This document shows, one piece after another, positions 53,867 through 62,215 of a DNA stretch of 64,000 nt. Source of the DNA: Solimonas fluminis (GTDB taxonomy: Bacteria; Pseudomonadota; Gammaproteobacteria; Nevskiales; Nevskiaceae); contig NZ_PSNW01000005.1 of NCBI RefSeq assembly GCF_002930645.1, positions 248,001 to 312,000 on the forward strand. Direction: 5' to 3'. Every line of letters starts with the position of its first letter. Position 1 is the stretch's first letter. The position numbers were made by a program, and so were the translations under genes. A model generated the notes under the pieces. The model searched no databases. It was not told the origin of the DNA and saw nothing but the letters and a program-made list of their open reading frames with translations.

Positions 53867-54104
53867 GCTCTTGCTCCTGAACATGAGTCAGGAACCAGAT
53901 GCTGGTCACGTCGACCTCGCCCCTCCATCAACAATCCGGAATCAGCCGCGCCCACAAAAATGGACTTGTTTGTGGACTTAAAAGTCCCGGCTGTAGGCGG
54001 ATCGCAGTGGACTACGGCAGACCGTCAAAGAGAGGAAAAGTCTTTGTGCGGCAACGACTTGCAGACTCTCTTGGACTTCTGCGGAAGTCCGCAGATTGAT
54101 ACAG
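53867..54104. other. ICE end: integrase promoter region with repeated GGACTT boxes
   Basis: No gene is seen. The hexamer GGACTT or its complement AAGTCC occurs at 53962-53967, 53974-53979, 53982-53987, 54073-54078 and 54085-54090, two of these as the hairpin GGACTT-ctgcgg-AAGTCC. Such clustered boxes between integrase and attachment core fit arm-type integrase or excision-factor sites. Confidence 0.45.
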
Positions 54105-54124
54105 TGGAGCGGGTGATGGGAATC
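54105..54124 (-). other. Probable ICE attachment core (3' end of tRNA-Gly)
   Basis: The last 20 bases of tRNA-Gly including CCA. Elements with this integrase type recombine at the tRNA-Gly 3' end and leave an about 18-bp direct repeat at the far side. The second copy must be left of the window and cannot be checked here. Confidence 0.6.
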
Positions 54125-54178
54125 GAACCCACGTCAACGGCTTGGGAAGCCGCCGCTCTACCATTGAGCTACACCCGC
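54105..54178 (-). tRNA. glyT(CCC): tRNA-Gly (anticodon CCC)
   Basis: 74 bases including the encoded CCA. Read on the minus strand it folds as acceptor GCGGGTG/CACCCGC, D-stem GCTC/GAGC, anticodon stem GCGGC/GCCGT with loop TTCCCAA (anticodon CCC), and T-arm TGGG-TTCGATT-CCCA. It is intact and is the integration target of the ICE, whose integrase starts 238 bases away. Confidence 0.93.
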
Positions 54179-54997
54179 ACCGAGGAAAAACCCATCGGAG
54201 AGACGCACGTATCCCCCGCAGGGGATTTGCGTTCCCCTTTGGGGCGGAGTGGCTACAAGACTTATCTAGCGATAAGCCACCTGCCGGAAGTCAGCACGCT
54301 TTCGCGTCGGGGCGATCATTTCATCCCCTATACAGCCCATTATAGGCTGCCATTCGCTTTTTCCGACATCCTTTACCCGCCTGAGCATCAGCAGACCTTG
54401 CGGCCTACCTTGTCCGATCTCGATTGGAGGCTGATGTAACTGCCCTTGCTCGATCACCGGACGCCCCGACGGGCTTACCGCGTTCCACATAAGTAACAGG
54501 TGTTGCGAGGACTCTGTCTTTCCGCCGGTGGTCCCGTTGTCTGCGTGCGCTGACCAAGCAGCAGCACATCCGACCACGTGCTCTTGCGAGCCGGACGCGT
54601 CAAACGCCATGCGTCCGTTTAGCTTGACGACGGTTCAACGACAGTTCACTTGCGTTAGTCCTGCAACCCAGCCTAGCGCCGCCGCGAGTGCGTTTCTCGC
54701 GTGCACAATCCCCCTCACGGGGGTACTGTCCCCCTGAAGGGAGCTACATTCTCAGAGCGCTCAGCACAGGCCCGTTACCAGACCCGCACCGCTCTTAGGC
54801 TACAGGGTGCAGAAACCCTGGTCTGATCCGAAACTCCGGTCAGACAATTACTTATGCGGCTTACGCCGCGTAGACATGGGGCCGTATACCGCGGCGACAC
54901 CCATGGGTTACCACTTGTGATGCTGCTAGTTTTATCACTCTGCGACCTTTCGGCCCCGTGGTGACTAGGCTAACTACCTACGCGACTCGCGTCGCAC
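54179..54997 (-). mobile_element. Group II intron, 5' part only (domain I onward; maturase, domain V and 3' end missing)
   Basis: Beginning at 54997 the minus strand opens with GTGCGAC, the group II intron 5' consensus, right after the tRNA-Gly 5' half. Exon IBS1 CCAAGC (54998-55003) pairs with GCTTGG (EBS1, 54554-54559), which sits in the loop of a TGTGCTG/CAGCGCA stem. IBS2 AGCTT (55005-55009) pairs with AAGCT (EBS2, 54621-54625) in a CCGT/ACGG loop. GGAACGCGGTAAGCC downstream recalls the end of domain I in bacterial introns. No reverse transcriptase frame, no domain V and no 3' exon are present, so it is truncated; the left limit is uncertain. Confidence 0.7.
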
Positions 54998-55036
54998 GCT
55001 TGGGAAGCTGCAGTTCTACCATTGAACTACACCCGC
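54998..55036 (-). pseudogene. 5' half of a second tRNA-Gly(CCC), interrupted by the intron
   Basis: 39 bases equal to the tRNA-Gly 5' half: acceptor GCGGGTG, D-arm GTTC/GAAC, anticodon stem GCAGC and loop TTCCCAA (CCC), ending two bases into the 3' side of the anticodon stem. The T-arm and acceptor 3' strand are absent from the window. It differs from the intact copy in D-stem and anticodon stem, so it is a separate gene and not a fresh duplicate. Confidence 0.85.
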
Positions 55037-55130
55037 GCAGGACCGCCAGTTTAAGCCATCGCCTCGCCGAGTCACCACCCTGGCCGCGCAGGGACTCTGG
55101 TCTGCAAGGCCAGCGCGATAGAATCCGGGC

Positions 55131-55331
55131 ATGAACCTACAGATCAACGGTGAAGTCCAACATCAGGCCGAGCCCTGCTCGGTGGCACAGCTGGTGGAGC
55201 GCCTGCAGCTCGCGGGCAAGCGCCTGGCGGTGGAGCGCAACGGCGATATCGTGCCCCGCTCCACCTATGCCCAGACCTGGCTGGCCGACGGCGACCAGCT
55301 GGAGATCGTGCAGGCCATCGGCGGCGGCTGA
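55131..55331 (+). CDS. thiS: Sulfur carrier protein ThiS
   Basis: A 66-residue ubiquitin-like protein ending in Gly-Gly (QAIGGG), the site activated to thiocarboxylate for thiazole synthesis in thiamine formation. It contains the typical NGD and DGDQLEIV segments. thiG usually follows thiS, but here the next gene is asmA-like, so ThiG must be elsewhere. It starts close to the broken tRNA-Gly, transcribed the other way. Confidence 0.92.
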   Translation: MNLQINGEVQHQAEPCSVAQLVERLQLAGKRLAVERNGDIVPRSTYAQTWLADGDQLEIVQAIGGG

Positions 55332-55389
55332 TCGAGATTTTTGTTTGCATAAACAACAAAAGTTAAATAAATAATCACGGACGGATCCC

Positions 55390-57876
55390 ATGAACAAGCC
55401 CCTGAAGTACCTGCTCATCGGCGTTGGCGTGGTGATCCTGCTGCTGGCGGGCGCCCTGGCCGCCGCCGCGACGCTGTTCGACCCCAACGACTACCGCGAC
55501 ACCATCGCGGCCAAGGTCAAGGAACAGACCGGCCGTGATCTCCAGCTGGGCGAGATCGGACTCAAGGTCTTCCCCTGGCTCAAGGCCAGCGCCAGGGGCG
55601 TGGTGCTCGGCAATGCACCGGACTTCGGCAGCGAACCCTTCGCCCAGGTCGGCGAGGCCGACGTCGGCGTGAAGCTCTTCCCGCTGCTGTTCGACCGCAA
55701 GGTGGAGGTCAGCACGGTGAAGCTCTCGGGCCTGCGCCTGAATCTGCAGGTGGACAAGGACGGCAGGAACAACTGGGCGGACCTGGCCAAGGACAAGCCC
55801 GAGGAAGAGAAGAAGGAGGACAAGGCGGGCGGCTTCGACATGAAGTCGCTGGACATCAGTGGCGTCGAGATCAGCGACTCCTCCGCCAAGTACAGCGACG
55901 CCCGCAGCGGCAAGAGCTACCAGATCGACAAGCTGCGCCTGGAGACCGGCGCGCTGTCGCCGGGCAAGCCCTTCGACGTGGCGCTGGGCCTCACCGCCAT
56001 CGCCAGCGCGCCGGCCGCCAGCGCCGACCTGGACCTGAAGACCACCGTGGACTACCAGGCCGAGACCTCGCTGCTGAAGCTCAGCGACCTGGCCCTGAAG
56101 CTCAAGGCGGCCGGCAAGCAGGTGGCCGGCGGCAAGGACGCCAACGCCGACCTGGAGCTGAGCGGCGCCGCCACCGTGGACATGGCCAGGAAGCGGGTGG
56201 GCACCGAGAACCTCAAGCTCAAGCTCAAGGGCCAGGGCATGGGCCTGGACGCCGACACCGAGCTGGCGGCGCAGGTCCTGGCCGACTACGGCCAGAAGCT
56301 CTACAACGCCAAGGGCCTGGTCTTCACCGGCACGGTAGCGGGCCAGGGCGTACCGGGCGGCAAGCAGCCGCTCAAGCTCAGCGGCGACTTCTCCTACGAC
56401 GGCGCCAAGGGCGCCATGGCCTTCGAGAAAGGCGCGCTGGCGGTGGCCGGGCTGGACCTGAAGACCACGATCCGCGGCGAAGGCCTGGGCGAAGGCGGCA
56501 CGCCGCGCCTGCACGGACCCATCAGCATCGCGCCCTTCAACCCGCGGCCGCTGATGAACCAGCTGGGCATCAAGCTGGAGACGGCGGACCCCGAGGCGCT
56601 GAAGAGCGTGAGCCTGGCCGCGAACTACTCCGGCACCTTCAGCTCCGCGCGCTTCGAGCAGATGAACTTCAAGCTGGACCAGACCACGATGCAGGGCATG
56701 TTCGGCCTGCGCGACTTCAAGGCCAAGGCGATGGAGATGGCGCTGAAGATCGACGAGATCAATGCCGACCGCTACCTGCCGCCGAAGAAGCCGGGCCAGG
56801 AAAAGCCGGTGGCCGCCGCCGGCGACAAGAAGTTCGACGACCAGCCGCTGCCGACCGAGGCCCTGCAGAAGCTCAACGCCAACGGCACGCTGGACATCGG
56901 CAAGCTGACCATCAACGGCCTGAAGCTGAGCAACGTCAGCCTCAAGCTCAGCGGCGCGCCCGGTGCCACCCAGGCGCAGAACATCTCCGCGCAGCTCTAC
57001 GGCGGCAAGGTGTCCCTGAGCAACGCCATGACGCCGGGAAAGGAGCCGGGCTACGCCATCAGGACGCAGCTCAGCGCGCTGCAGGCCGCGCCGTTCCTGA
57101 AGGACCTGATCGGCAAGGACCCGGTCAGCGGCCTGGGGAACTTTGACGTGAGCCTGAACAGCCGCGGCAACACCTACGGCGAATTCAAGAAGGCCCTCAA
57201 CGGAGACCTGTCCTTTCGCATCGAGAACGGTGCGGTGAAAGGCTTCAACCTGGCGCAGACCGTGCGCAAGGCCAAGGCAACGCTGGCCGGCAACATGAAC
57301 TACACCGAGACCGAGCAGCCCGTCACCGACTTCACCGTGTTCACCGCCACCGCCAAGATCATCAACGGCGTGCTCAAGAGCGACCTGCTGGATGCCGCCA
57401 GCCCCCTGTTCCGCGTGGCTGGCGAAGGCCAGGTGGACCTGGTGAACGAGACCATCAACTACCTGGCCAAGCCGACGATCGTGAACACGATCACCGGCCA
57501 GGAAGGCAAGGGCCTGGAGCAGCTCAAGGGCATCATGATTCCCATCCGCCTCAGCGGGAACATGTACAAGCCCAAGGTCTCGCTGGACCTCAAGGCCGCG
57601 CTGCAGCAGCAGGCCACCGAGAAGCTGCGCGAGAACCTCAAGGGCGAGGAAGACAAGCTCAAGGCCAAGCTCGGCGAGAAGCTGGGCATCCCCACCGAGA
57701 AGGACGGCAAGCCGCTGGACAAGCAGGAGTTGAAGCAGGAGCTCAACAACAAGCTCGGCGACCTCCTGTTCGGCAAGAAGAAAAAGCAGGAAGCGGCGCC
57801 CGCGCCCGCACCGGCCCCTGCCGAACCGGCCGCCCCCGCCGAGCAGAAGCCCGCGGAGGCTGCGCCGGCCAAGTGA
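55390..57876 (+). CDS. AsmA family protein
   Basis: An 828-residue protein with one N-terminal membrane anchor (residues 5-28) followed by a long periplasmic beta-rich AsmA domain (LFDPNDYRDTIAAKVKEQTGR start is diagnostic), a DUF3971/AsmA_2-like C-terminal part, and an Ala/Pro/Lys tail. AsmA-like proteins bridge inner and outer membrane and are thought to carry phospholipids. It lies before mutY as in Pseudomonas. ATG 55390 follows an AT-rich leader (55340-55380) that could carry its promoter. Confidence 0.9.
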   Translation: MNKPLKYLLIGVGVVILLLAGALAAAATLFDPNDYRDTIAAKVKEQTGRDLQLGEIGLKVFPWLKASARGVVLGNAPDFGSEPFAQVGEADVGVKLFPLLFDRKVEVSTVKLSGLRLNLQVDKDGRNNWADLAKDKPEEEKKEDKAGGFDMKSLDISGVEISDSSAKYSDARSGKSYQIDKLRLETGALSPGKPFDVALGLTAIASAPAASADLDLKTTVDYQAETSLLKLSDLALKLKAAGKQVAGGKDANADLELSGAATVDMARKRVGTENLKLKLKGQGMGLDADTELAAQVLADYGQKLYNAKGLVFTGTVAGQGVPGGKQPLKLSGDFSYDGAKGAMAFEKGALAVAGLDLKTTIRGEGLGEGGTPRLHGPISIAPFNPRPLMNQLGIKLETADPEALKSVSLAANYSGTFSSARFEQMNFKLDQTTMQGMFGLRDFKAKAMEMALKIDEINADRYLPPKKPGQEKPVAAAGDKKFDDQPLPTEALQKLNANGTLDIGKLTINGLKLSNVSLKLSGAPGATQAQNISAQLYGGKVSLSNAMTPGKEPGYAIRTQLSALQAAPFLKDLIGKDPVSGLGNFDVSLNSRGNTYGEFKKALNGDLSFRIENGAVKGFNLAQTVRKAKATLAGNMNYTETEQPVTDFTVFTATAKIINGVLKSDLLDAASPLFRVAGEGQVDLVNETINYLAKPTIVNTITGQEGKGLEQLKGIMIPIRLSGNMYKPKVSLDLKAALQQQATEKLRENLKGEEDKLKAKLGEKLGIPTEKDGKPLDKQELKQELNNKLGDLLFGKKKKQEAAPAPAPAPAEPAAPAEQKPAEAAPAK

Positions 57877-57909
57877 GCTTCCTGCCAGGCCATCCCCAGC
57901 AAGGTCCCA

Positions 57910-57998
57910 GAAATCCGTTCATGCCGAGCCTGTCGAAGCATGAACGGATTTCCCGCGCCGGCCGTTACCTGAAACCGCCCGCACTTCGACAGGCTCGG
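57910..57998. repeat. Nested palindromic repeat between asmA-like gene and mutY
   Basis: The perfect inverted repeat GAAATCCGTTCATG / CATGAACGGATTTC (57910-57923, 57939-57952) encloses CCGAGCCTGTCGAAG. The exact reverse complement of that loop, CTTCGACAGGCTCGG, recurs at 57984-57998. This GACAGGCTCGG type of repeat is scattered in many GC-rich proteobacterial genomes. It may end asmA transcription. Confidence 0.7.
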
Positions 57999-58017
57999 CG
58001 CGAACGGGGGCCGTCTC

Positions 58018-59136
58018 ATGCCGCCCGCTAAGAGAACCGCTGCGCTCGCGTCCTTCTCCGACCGCCTGCTCGCCTGGTTCGACGTCCACGGCCGCCACGA
58101 CCTGCCCTGGCAGCATCCGCGCACGCCCTACCGCGTGTGGCTGTCGGAGATCATGCTGCAGCAGACGCAGGTGGCTACGGTCATCCCCTACTTCGAGCGC
58201 TTCCTGCAGCGCTTCCCCGATGTCGCTTCTCTGGCCGCCGCTCCGGTGGACGACGTGCTGGCGCTGTGGGCGGGGCTGGGCTACTACGCCCGGGCCCGCA
58301 ACCTGCACCGCTGCGCGCAGGCCGTGGTGAACGCACACGGCGGCGAATTCCCGCGCGACATCGAGGCACTGCAGGCGCTGCCCGGCATCGGCCGCAGCAC
58401 CGCCGGGGCGATCCTCAGCCAGGCGCATGGCGACCGCCATGCGATCCTCGACGGCAACGTGCGGCGCGTGCTCTCGCGCCATGCCGCCATCGAGGGCTGG
58501 CCCGGCGCGCCGGGCGTGCAGAAACAGCTGTGGACGGTCTCCGAAAGCCTGCTGCCGCAGGTGCGCATGGCCGACTATACGCAGGCCATCATGGACCTGG
58601 GCGCCAGCGTCTGCAGCACGCGCAAGCCGGCCTGCGCCCTCTGCCCGCTGACGCAGGACTGCGGCGCCCGCATCGCCGGCCGCACCGCGCAGATCCCCGG
58701 CGCCAAGCCCAAGCCGAGGCAGCAGCGACCGGAGCGGGCCACGCAGGTGCTGCTGATCGAGAACGAGCGCGGCGAACTGCTGCTGGAGCGCCGCCCGCCC
58801 GCGGGCATCTGGGGCGGCCTGTGGTGCCCGCCGCTGGTGGACGAGGGGGCAGACCCCGCCGCCGCCTGCCGCGAGCGCTACGCCCTGGAACCCGGCCCCG
58901 CGCAGGCACTGCCGCCGCTGCACCACGCCTTCAGCCATTTCGACCTGGAACTGCGTCCGCTGCGGATGCGGGCCAAGCCGGCCAGCACCGTCCGCGAAAC
59001 CGCGGAGCTGGCCTGGACTAAAATGGGCGACCCCAACAAAGGCCTGCCCGCGCCGATCCGCAAGCTGCTGGACGCGCGCCGGAAAGCCGGCCCCTTCGAG
59101 AACGACGAGACATGCCCCGAACCATCCACTGCGTAA
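58018..59136 (+). CDS. mutY: A/G-specific adenine glycosylase MutY
   Basis: A 372-residue repair enzyme that removes adenine opposite 8-oxoguanine. Catalytic Glu44 lies in [11 protein letters not shown], the helix-hairpin-helix is [12 protein letters not shown] with Asp145 in AILDGNV, and the [4Fe-4S] cysteines are C199, C206, C209 and C215 (spacing 6-2-5). The C-terminal NUDIX-like domain for 8-oxoG recognition is present. It overlaps yggX by 25 bases. Confidence 0.95.
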   Translation: MPPAKRTAALASFSDRLLAWFDVHGRHDLPWQHPRTPYRVWLSEIMLQQTQVATVIPYFERFLQRFPDVASLAAAPVDDVLALWAGLGYYARARNLHRCAQAVVNAHGGEFPRDIEALQALPGIGRSTAGAILSQAHGDRHAILDGNVRRVLSRHAAIEGWPGAPGVQKQLWTVSESLLPQVRMADYTQAIMDLGASVCSTRKPACALCPLTQDCGARIAGRTAQIPGAKPKPRQQRPERATQVLLIENERGELLLERRPPAGIWGGLWCPPLVDEGADPAAACRERYALEPGPAQALPPLHHAFSHFDLELRPLRMRAKPASTVRETAELAWTKMGDPNKGLPAPIRKLLDARRKAGPFENDETCPEPSTA

Positions 59137-59390
59137 AGCTCGGCACCGAAGCCGAAGGCCTGGACCGCCCCCCCTACCCCGGCCCCCTGGGCAAGCGCAT
59201 CTACGACAGCGTGTCCAAGCAGGCCTGGAACGACTGGCTGGCCCACCAGACCCGCCTGATCAACGAATACCGCCTGGCCCTGGCCGATGCCCAGGCCCGC
59301 AAGTTCCTGGCCGAAGAAATGGAGAAGTTTTTCTTCGGCGGCGACCTGGCGCAGACCGGCTTCACCCCGCCGCCGAAGGCCGGGGATTGA
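59112..59390 (+). CDS. yggX: Probable Fe(2+)-trafficking protein YggX
   Basis: A 92-residue protein of the YggX family with the signature V(C)[17 protein letters not shown] and [21 protein letters not shown]. It protects Fe-S proteins from oxidative damage, and its coupling with mutY (an Fe-S enzyme) is conserved in Gammaproteobacteria. The start codon lies inside the mutY 3' end. Confidence 0.95.
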   Translation: MPRTIHCVKLGTEAEGLDRPPYPGPLGKRIYDSVSKQAWNDWLAHQTRLINEYRLALADAQARKFLAEEMEKFFFGGDLAQTGFTPPPKAGD

Positions 59391-59504
59391 AAGTCCCCAC
59401 GCCGGCGCTTCGATAGCCGACGCTTGCGGCAGGAAAAAAGCGAGGACAGATCGGTTAAATTTTGATCAACGCGCGGGGAAGTCCCAGGGAAAACGCCGTT
59501 TTCC

Positions 59505-59533
59505 TTGACTCCCCTCCCTCGCCCCGCTTTAAT
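59505..59533 (+). promoter_or_regulatory. Probable tRNA-Phe promoter
   Basis: TTGACT (59505-59510) and TTTAAT (59528-59533) with a 17-base spacer, 52 bases before tRNA-Phe, followed by the GC-rich GCGCCC block seen in stringently controlled promoters. Confidence 0.65.
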
Positions 59534-59585
59534 ACGCGCCCTCGCCGCGCAATGCGGCAGGGTTTCAAGCAGCAAATCGCAGTTT

Positions 59586-59661
59586 GGCCGGGTAGCTCAG
59601 TCGGTAGAGCAGGGGATTGAAAATCCCCGTGTCGGCGGTTCGATTCCGTCCCCGGCCACCA
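59586..59661 (+). tRNA. pheT(GAA): tRNA-Phe (anticodon GAA)
   Basis: 76 bases with encoded CCA: acceptor GGCCGGG/CCCGGCC, D-arm GCTC/GAGC, anticodon stem GGGGA/TCCCC with loop TTGAAAA (anticodon GAA), and T-loop TTCGATT. Located after yggX as in related genomes. Confidence 0.95.
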
Positions 59662-59787
59662 TTACGAATCCAGCTTTGGCGCGCGGAATCTCACCGCCGA
59701 CCCTTCGGGTCGGGGTTGTCCGGCACATCCTTGTGCCGTCCCCTCGCTCACGCTCGGGCTACGCGCAATGGCGCTCCTGCGCCATTG
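59640..59787 (+). repeat. 148-bp repeat unit 1, starting in the tRNA-Phe 3' end
   Basis: The unit begins with the last 22 bases of tRNA-Phe and runs through AATCCAGCTTTGG, a CCGACCC-ttc-GGGTCGG hairpin (59697-59713) and a CAATGGCGC-tcct-GCGCCATTG hairpin. Confidence 0.9.
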
Positions 59788-59935
59788 TCGATTCCGTCCC
59801 CCGCCACCATGACGAATCCAGCTTTGGCGCGCGGAATCTCGCCGCCGCCCCTCCGGGTCGGGGTTGTCCGGCACGTCCTCGTGCCGTCCCCTCGCTCGCG
59901 CTCGGGCTACGCGCAATGGCGCTCCAGCGCCATTG
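59788..59935 (+). repeat. 148-bp repeat unit 2
   Basis: A near-identical copy of unit 1, again beginning with a 22-base imitation of the tRNA-Phe 3' end (one base in the acceptor strand changed) and containing both hairpins. Confidence 0.9.
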
Positions 59936-60028
59936 TCGATTCCGCCCCCGGCCACCATTACGAATCCAGCTTTGGCGCGCGGAATCTCGGCGCCGACCCT
60001 CCGGGCCGGGTTGTCCGGCCGACGCCGT
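59936..60028 (+). repeat. 148-bp repeat unit 3, incomplete
   Basis: Third copy, truncated after the first hairpin region at the 3' end of the downstream histidine-kinase gene. Spacing from copy 2 is again exactly 148 bases. Confidence 0.85.
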
Positions 60029-61939
60029 CTAGGGCTCCACCAGCAAGGTCTTCAGCATGGACGCAATCCGGCCTGCTTCGACCGGCTTGGTGAGGTGGGC
60101 CTGGAAGCCGGCCTCTATGCTCGCCGCGCGGTCGCTGTCCTGCCCGTAACCGGAGATCGCGATGAGCTTCGGGGGATCGATGATCTCGGCGGCGATCCTC
60201 CTGGCCACCTCGCGTCCATTCATGACCGGAAGGCCTATGTCGAGCAGGACGACCTCGGGTCCGAGCCGCTTTATGGCCTCCAGGGCGGCGAGGCCGTCGT
60301 ATGCCGTCTCTGCCCGGTAGCCCAGCGATGCCACCAGCATCGACAGCATGTTCGCCGCATCCTGATTGTCATCCACGACCAAGACCAGTTTCTGCCGCTG
60401 GTCGCGTGCAAGGCGGCTTTCCGGCCTGACGATGACGGGAAGCTCCACGACGAACTCGCTGCCCTTGCCGGGCTCGCCGGCGCTGAACAGATGGATGCTT
60501 CCACCGTGAAGGTGAGCCAGCTGCCGGCAAAGCGCCAAGCCTATCCCCAGGCCTCCTTCCGGCCGGTCGATATCCTGCTCGCCCTGGACAAAGAGATCGA
60601 AAACAGAATCCTGCAGTTCCGCCGGGATTCCTACGCCGTCATCCTTCACCCGGATCTCCACGCTCTCCCCCACCACCACGGTGGAAATGTCGATGCGCCC
60701 GTGCCGCGGGCAGTACTTGGCGGCGTTGGCGAGGAGGTTGGTGACGATCTGGACCAGGCGGACGCGGTCACCGCTCACCCACGCCGGGGACCTCGCAGTG
60801 ACCGTCAGCGTATGCTCCTTCTGCTTCATGGCGGGCTGCACCGACTCGATCGCCTGGTCGATCACGTCCGCGATCGGGACAGGCTTTCGGTCGAGCCGGA
60901 TTTTCCCGCTGGTGATCCTGCTCACATCCAGCAGATCATCGATCAGGCGCGTGAGATGGCTGATCTGGCGATCGATCACTTCACTGGCTGCCCGCGCCAT
61001 CTCCGAGTCGCAGGGGACTTGCTTCAGTATGGCCACGGCATTCACTACGGGGGCCAAGGGATTGCGCAACTCATGCCCCAGCATCGCCAGGTATGAAGAG
61101 ACCTGCCGGCTTTCGGACTCCAGCGTGGCGATACGGCGTGCGTCCGTGAGGTCTCGCATGACCTTGGCGAAGCCGCGGTGCTTGCCACGCTCGTCGAATA
61201 CCGGCGTCAAGACCACCCCCGCCCAGTAGCGAGTGCCATCTTTGCGGAGCCTCCACCCCTCATCGACGAAGCGGCCCGTCTCCAGCGCCCCGGCCATCTC
61301 GCGCTCCAGCGCGCCAGATGCGGCCTGCGCCGCGGGATAGAAAATGCCGAAGTGCTGGCCGATGACTTCACGGCTGGAGTAGCCCGTGTTCTTTTCCGCC
61401 CCGGCGTTCCAGCTCACGACGAAACCGGCAGGGTCGAGCATGAAGATCGCATAGTCCTTCACGTTCTCCACCAGCAGCCTGAACCGCTCCTCGCTGGTCC
61501 GAAGCAGGATTTCCTGTTCTCTTCGCTCGGTCAGATCGCGCGTTACCTTGGTGAAGCCCCAGGGAACTCCATTTTCGTCGTCGAGTCGCGTGATGATCAC
61601 ATTGGCCCAGAAACGACTGCCGTCCTTGCGGACTCTCCAGCCCTCGTCTTCGAATCGTCCGATCAAGAGGGCCTGCTGCAGCTCGTGCTGCGGCCACTGC
61701 CGTTCCACCATCTCCTGGGGGTAGAAAATGGAGAAGTGCTTTCCCTCGACCTCCGGGAAACTCCAGCCCTTGAGCTTCTTCGCCCCGACGTTCCAGCTGC
61801 GAATGGCGCCATTGATATCGAGGAGGAAGATGGCGTAGTCCCCTATCGCCTCCACCATGCTCTGGAAATCCTCGGCGCGAATGGGTCTTGCGCCCAGGGG
61901 CCGGCTCAAGCGCTCAGGGCCAATCGGAGGATCTAGCAT
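60029..61939 (-). CDS. Hybrid sensor histidine kinase (two PAS, HisKA, HATPase, receiver)
   Basis: A 636-residue soluble kinase with no membrane span: two PAS domains (each with a WNxGAxK-type core, SWNVGAKK and SWNAGAEK), H-box LGHELRNPLAP, N-box NLLANAAKYC, G1 DDGVGIP, and a C-terminal receiver with acidic pocket VVDDNQD, phospho-acceptor Asp in LLDIGLP and Lys in TKPV. The start is uncertain: ATG 61939 is used; the frame stays open to 62197. No separate response regulator adjoins it. Confidence 0.88.
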   Translation of the reverse strand: MLDPPIGPERLSRPLGARPIRAEDFQSMVEAIGDYAIFLLDINGAIRSWNVGAKKLKGWSFPEVEGKHFSIFYPQEMVERQWPQHELQQALLIGRFEDEGWRVRKDGSRFWANVIITRLDDENGVPWGFTKVTRDLTERREQEILLRTSEERFRLLVENVKDYAIFMLDPAGFVVSWNAGAEKNTGYSSREVIGQHFGIFYPAAQAASGALEREMAGALETGRFVDEGWRLRKDGTRYWAGVVLTPVFDERGKHRGFAKVMRDLTDARRIATLESESRQVSSYLAMLGHELRNPLAPVVNAVAILKQVPCDSEMARAASEVIDRQISHLTRLIDDLLDVSRITSGKIRLDRKPVPIADVIDQAIESVQPAMKQKEHTLTVTARSPAWVSGDRVRLVQIVTNLLANAAKYCPRHGRIDISTVVVGESVEIRVKDDGVGIPAELQDSVFDLFVQGEQDIDRPEGGLGIGLALCRQLAHLHGGSIHLFSAGEPGKGSEFVVELPVIVRPESRLARDQRQKLVLVVDDNQDAANMLSMLVASLGYRAETAYDGLAALEAIKRLGPEVVLLDIGLPVMNGREVARRIAAEIIDPPKLIAISGYGQDSDRAASIEAGFQAHLTKPVEAGRIASMLKTLLVEP

Positions 61940-62215
61940 GCGGGTTGCTCGAACGCTGGCGGGGATAAGGGTTTGCCTGCATTCCTGCAGCAAGCGGGAA
62001 GCCCGGGGAGAATGCGGGGCGCGGGGCTCCATGGGCGACACCGGCCGGCGCCAGGCCGCCAGCCCTCCCGACGGGTCTTCCAGGGCGGCTCGCCCGGAGA
62101 CCGGACGCCTGCCGCATGCGGCATCGATACCTCGGCGTGAGTGCAGTATGCATGGGTTCAGCGACACGTCTGGCGCCGCGGGTTGGCGGGCCGCCACGGC
62201 CTGCGCGATGCGCGG

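Noticed and set aside
54179..54300. Domain V of the group II intron near the left end
   Set aside because: The hairpins here (for example GGGGAACGCAAATCCCC) lack the AGC triad, the two-base bulge and the GNRA loop of domain V.
54179..54997. tmRNA or RNase P RNA in the structured region next to tRNA-Gly
   Set aside because: No tag-peptide frame with the usual ending, no tRNA-Ala-like end and no conserved RNase P core were found; the GTGCGAC start and EBS/IBS pairings fit a group II intron instead.
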